A DNA stretch of 64,000 nucleotides from Limosilactobacillus reuteri. Lineage in GTDB: Bacteria > Bacillota > Bacilli > Lactobacillales > Lactobacillaceae. The DNA lies in assembly GCF_003072625.1 (NCBI RefSeq), contig NZ_CP027805.1:1883501-1947500 (forward strand), given 5' to 3'. The position numbers and the translations under genes were made by a program. Every line of letters starts with the position of its first letter. Position 1 is the first letter of the stretch. The notes under the pieces are model-generated. The model worked only from the letters and a program-made list of their open reading frames with translations, was not told the origin of the DNA and made no database searches. This document shows positions 63,147 through 64,000 of the stretch, piece after piece.

Positions 63147-63784
63147 CCGACAATCTCAATCTTAGTACCGACTGGCAAATTCTTTTCCATCCATTGAGCG
63201 TCTGGCACCGAAAGCCGAATACACCCGTGAGAACCCTGTGTTTTTCCAAGTTTAGCAGCTTCTTGTTCATTATATTTTCCTTCTGCTTTAGTCGGAACAC
63301 TATGGAACAAGTATTCTCCATGATTCTTCCAAGAAACGTAGTAATTAGCTCCCTCTTTCAACGATTGATTGAAGAAGCTATCTCCTCGCTCTTGTTGAGC
63401 ATAAAATGTTCCTGTCGGGGTCACACTTTTCAGCTTACCAGTTTTAGGATCTTTTTTATAAATTCCACCTGTGCTATACATTGTATAAATGACTTTTGAA
63501 CCATCATACAAATATGTCCGATTATTCTTTAAGTCAACTTTAATCCAAAAGTCCTTCACCTTATTCAAATCTGGATACGGAACTGTTTCCGAGGACTTAT
63601 GCCAATCAATTGGGATTCTCATGTGACTTTCGCTGTTATCGATTTTCTTTTCTTGTGCTGGCTTTTCAACTACTGCTTTTTTGGGATGTGCATTTGAAGC
63701 AGCATGTAATTCTAGACCAATTGCAATTATTGCTACTAATAAGCAAAATATTCCATAAATCCAATGCTTTACTCGTAAGTTCAA
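63143..63784 (-). CDS. L,D-transpeptidase (YkuD family)
   Basis: A 213-residue exported protein with ATG at 63784 and GAGGAGAAA upstream. A membrane segment (IYGFCLLVAIIAIGLELH-like, residues 8-25) and a Lys/Glu-rich linker precede the YkuD domain: KVIYTMYSTGG, TPTGTFYAQQERGDSF, GEYLFHSVP and TQGSHGCIRLSVPDAQW, with the catalytic His and Cys in SHGCIR. It forms 3-3 or modified cross-links in peptidoglycan, or anchors proteins. With dacA broken nearby, the supply of tetrapeptide donors for this enzyme may be affected. Confidence 0.9.
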   Translation of the reverse strand: MNLRVKHWIYGIFCLLVAIIAIGLELHAASNAHPKKAVVEKPAQEKKIDNSESHMRIPIDWHKSSETVPYPDLNKVKDFWIKVDLKNNRTYLYDGSKVIYTMYSTGGIYKKDPKTGKLKSVTPTGTFYAQQERGDSFFNQSLKEGANYYVSWKNHGEYLFHSVPTKAEGKYNEQEAAKLGKTQGSHGCIRLSVPDAQWMEKNLPVGTKIEIVG

Positions 63785-64000
63785 ATTAATTTCTCCTCGT
63801 ATTCTATAAATATATCCTTACGGATTTTGTTACATTACAACTTGTTTTCTGGTCACCGCATGATAACCTCTAATTATCATTGGCTTTGGTCAGCTGGTAT
63901 AGGTTATTTTCTCCTGTAGTTTTAACTACTTAAAAAGTCTGCCGCCCAGACAATCAACTGATTTTCGAACTCTCATGCTGTATCGATTAGAAAGTTTGCT
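63785..64000. other. Intergenic right edge
   Basis: About 215 bases upstream of the L,D-transpeptidase gene with no supported gene. Its promoter must lie here but no consensus pair stands out. TGATAACCTCTAATTATCA is a short inverted repeat (63862-63880). Confidence 0.35.

Overview
The window looks like chromosomal DNA of a low-GC heterofermentative lactobacillus, most likely Limosilactobacillus of the L. reuteri group. The reasons are AT-rich codon use, two ISLre2-type elements (the family is named after L. reuteri), a KxYKxGKxW signal peptide, an LPQTG surface-protein tail, a glycerol dehydrogenase, CadD, YfcC and NhaC-type carriers, and lactobacillal DUF3278 and DUF536 genes. The species call is inference, because no rRNA or tRNA gene is present.

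The dominant feature is insertion-sequence load. By adding element lengths I count about 25 kb of 64 kb as mobile DNA: IS30 (three subtypes: four copies of subtype A, one of B, one of C plus a C remnant), IS3 (two copies identical by eye, one divergent copy, one remnant), IS982 (one copy plus a separate inverted end), IS1182 (two), ISL3 (two), IS5/IS427-like (one), ISLre2 (two) and IS110 (one). Many genes are broken by IS insertion, nonsense codons or frameshifts: an XRE regulator, DUF3278, a PHP phosphatase, a PucR-type regulator, an LPXTG protein, a MATE pump, pepD, a YfcC carrier and dacA. Several frameshifts sit in homopolymers, so some could be sequencing errors; the nonsense codons are harder to explain that way.

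Layout. 1-7.2 kb: ABC-F fragment, broken XRE gene, then an HTH-DUF3278 pair interrupted by a 4-kb unit bounded by two IS982 ends and a perfect 9-bp target duplication. 7.6-12.7 kb: LysM-NlpC/P60 wall hydrolase with an apparent non-AUG start; a probable tryptophan ABC transporter preceded by a promoter, a Trp-containing leader peptide, a three-way-junction RNA and two tandem terminators; a CadD-like transporter and an ArsR sensor under a palindromic operator. 12.7-37 kb: surface-protein remnants and a dense IS archipelago that still holds YitT, a YjeM-like permease, Kup and a plasmid-type DUF536 protein. 37-54 kb: the main core-like block, with thioredoxin, TerC, RluD-type synthase, CorA, pepD (broken), a riboswitch-controlled NCS2 purine permease, a T-box-controlled NhaC carrier, YfcC (broken), phosphoglycerate mutase-like protein, LtaS and GldA. 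54-64 kb: IS3, IS110 with a structured upstream RNA, a DUF915 hydrolase, dacA (broken), nested IS30/ISLre2, and a cell-wall trio with one intact L,D-transpeptidase and one apparently catalytically dead paralogue.

The items most worth follow-up are the Trp attenuator, the IS982-bounded cargo unit, the candidate IS110 bridge RNA and the degenerate YkuD-like protein.
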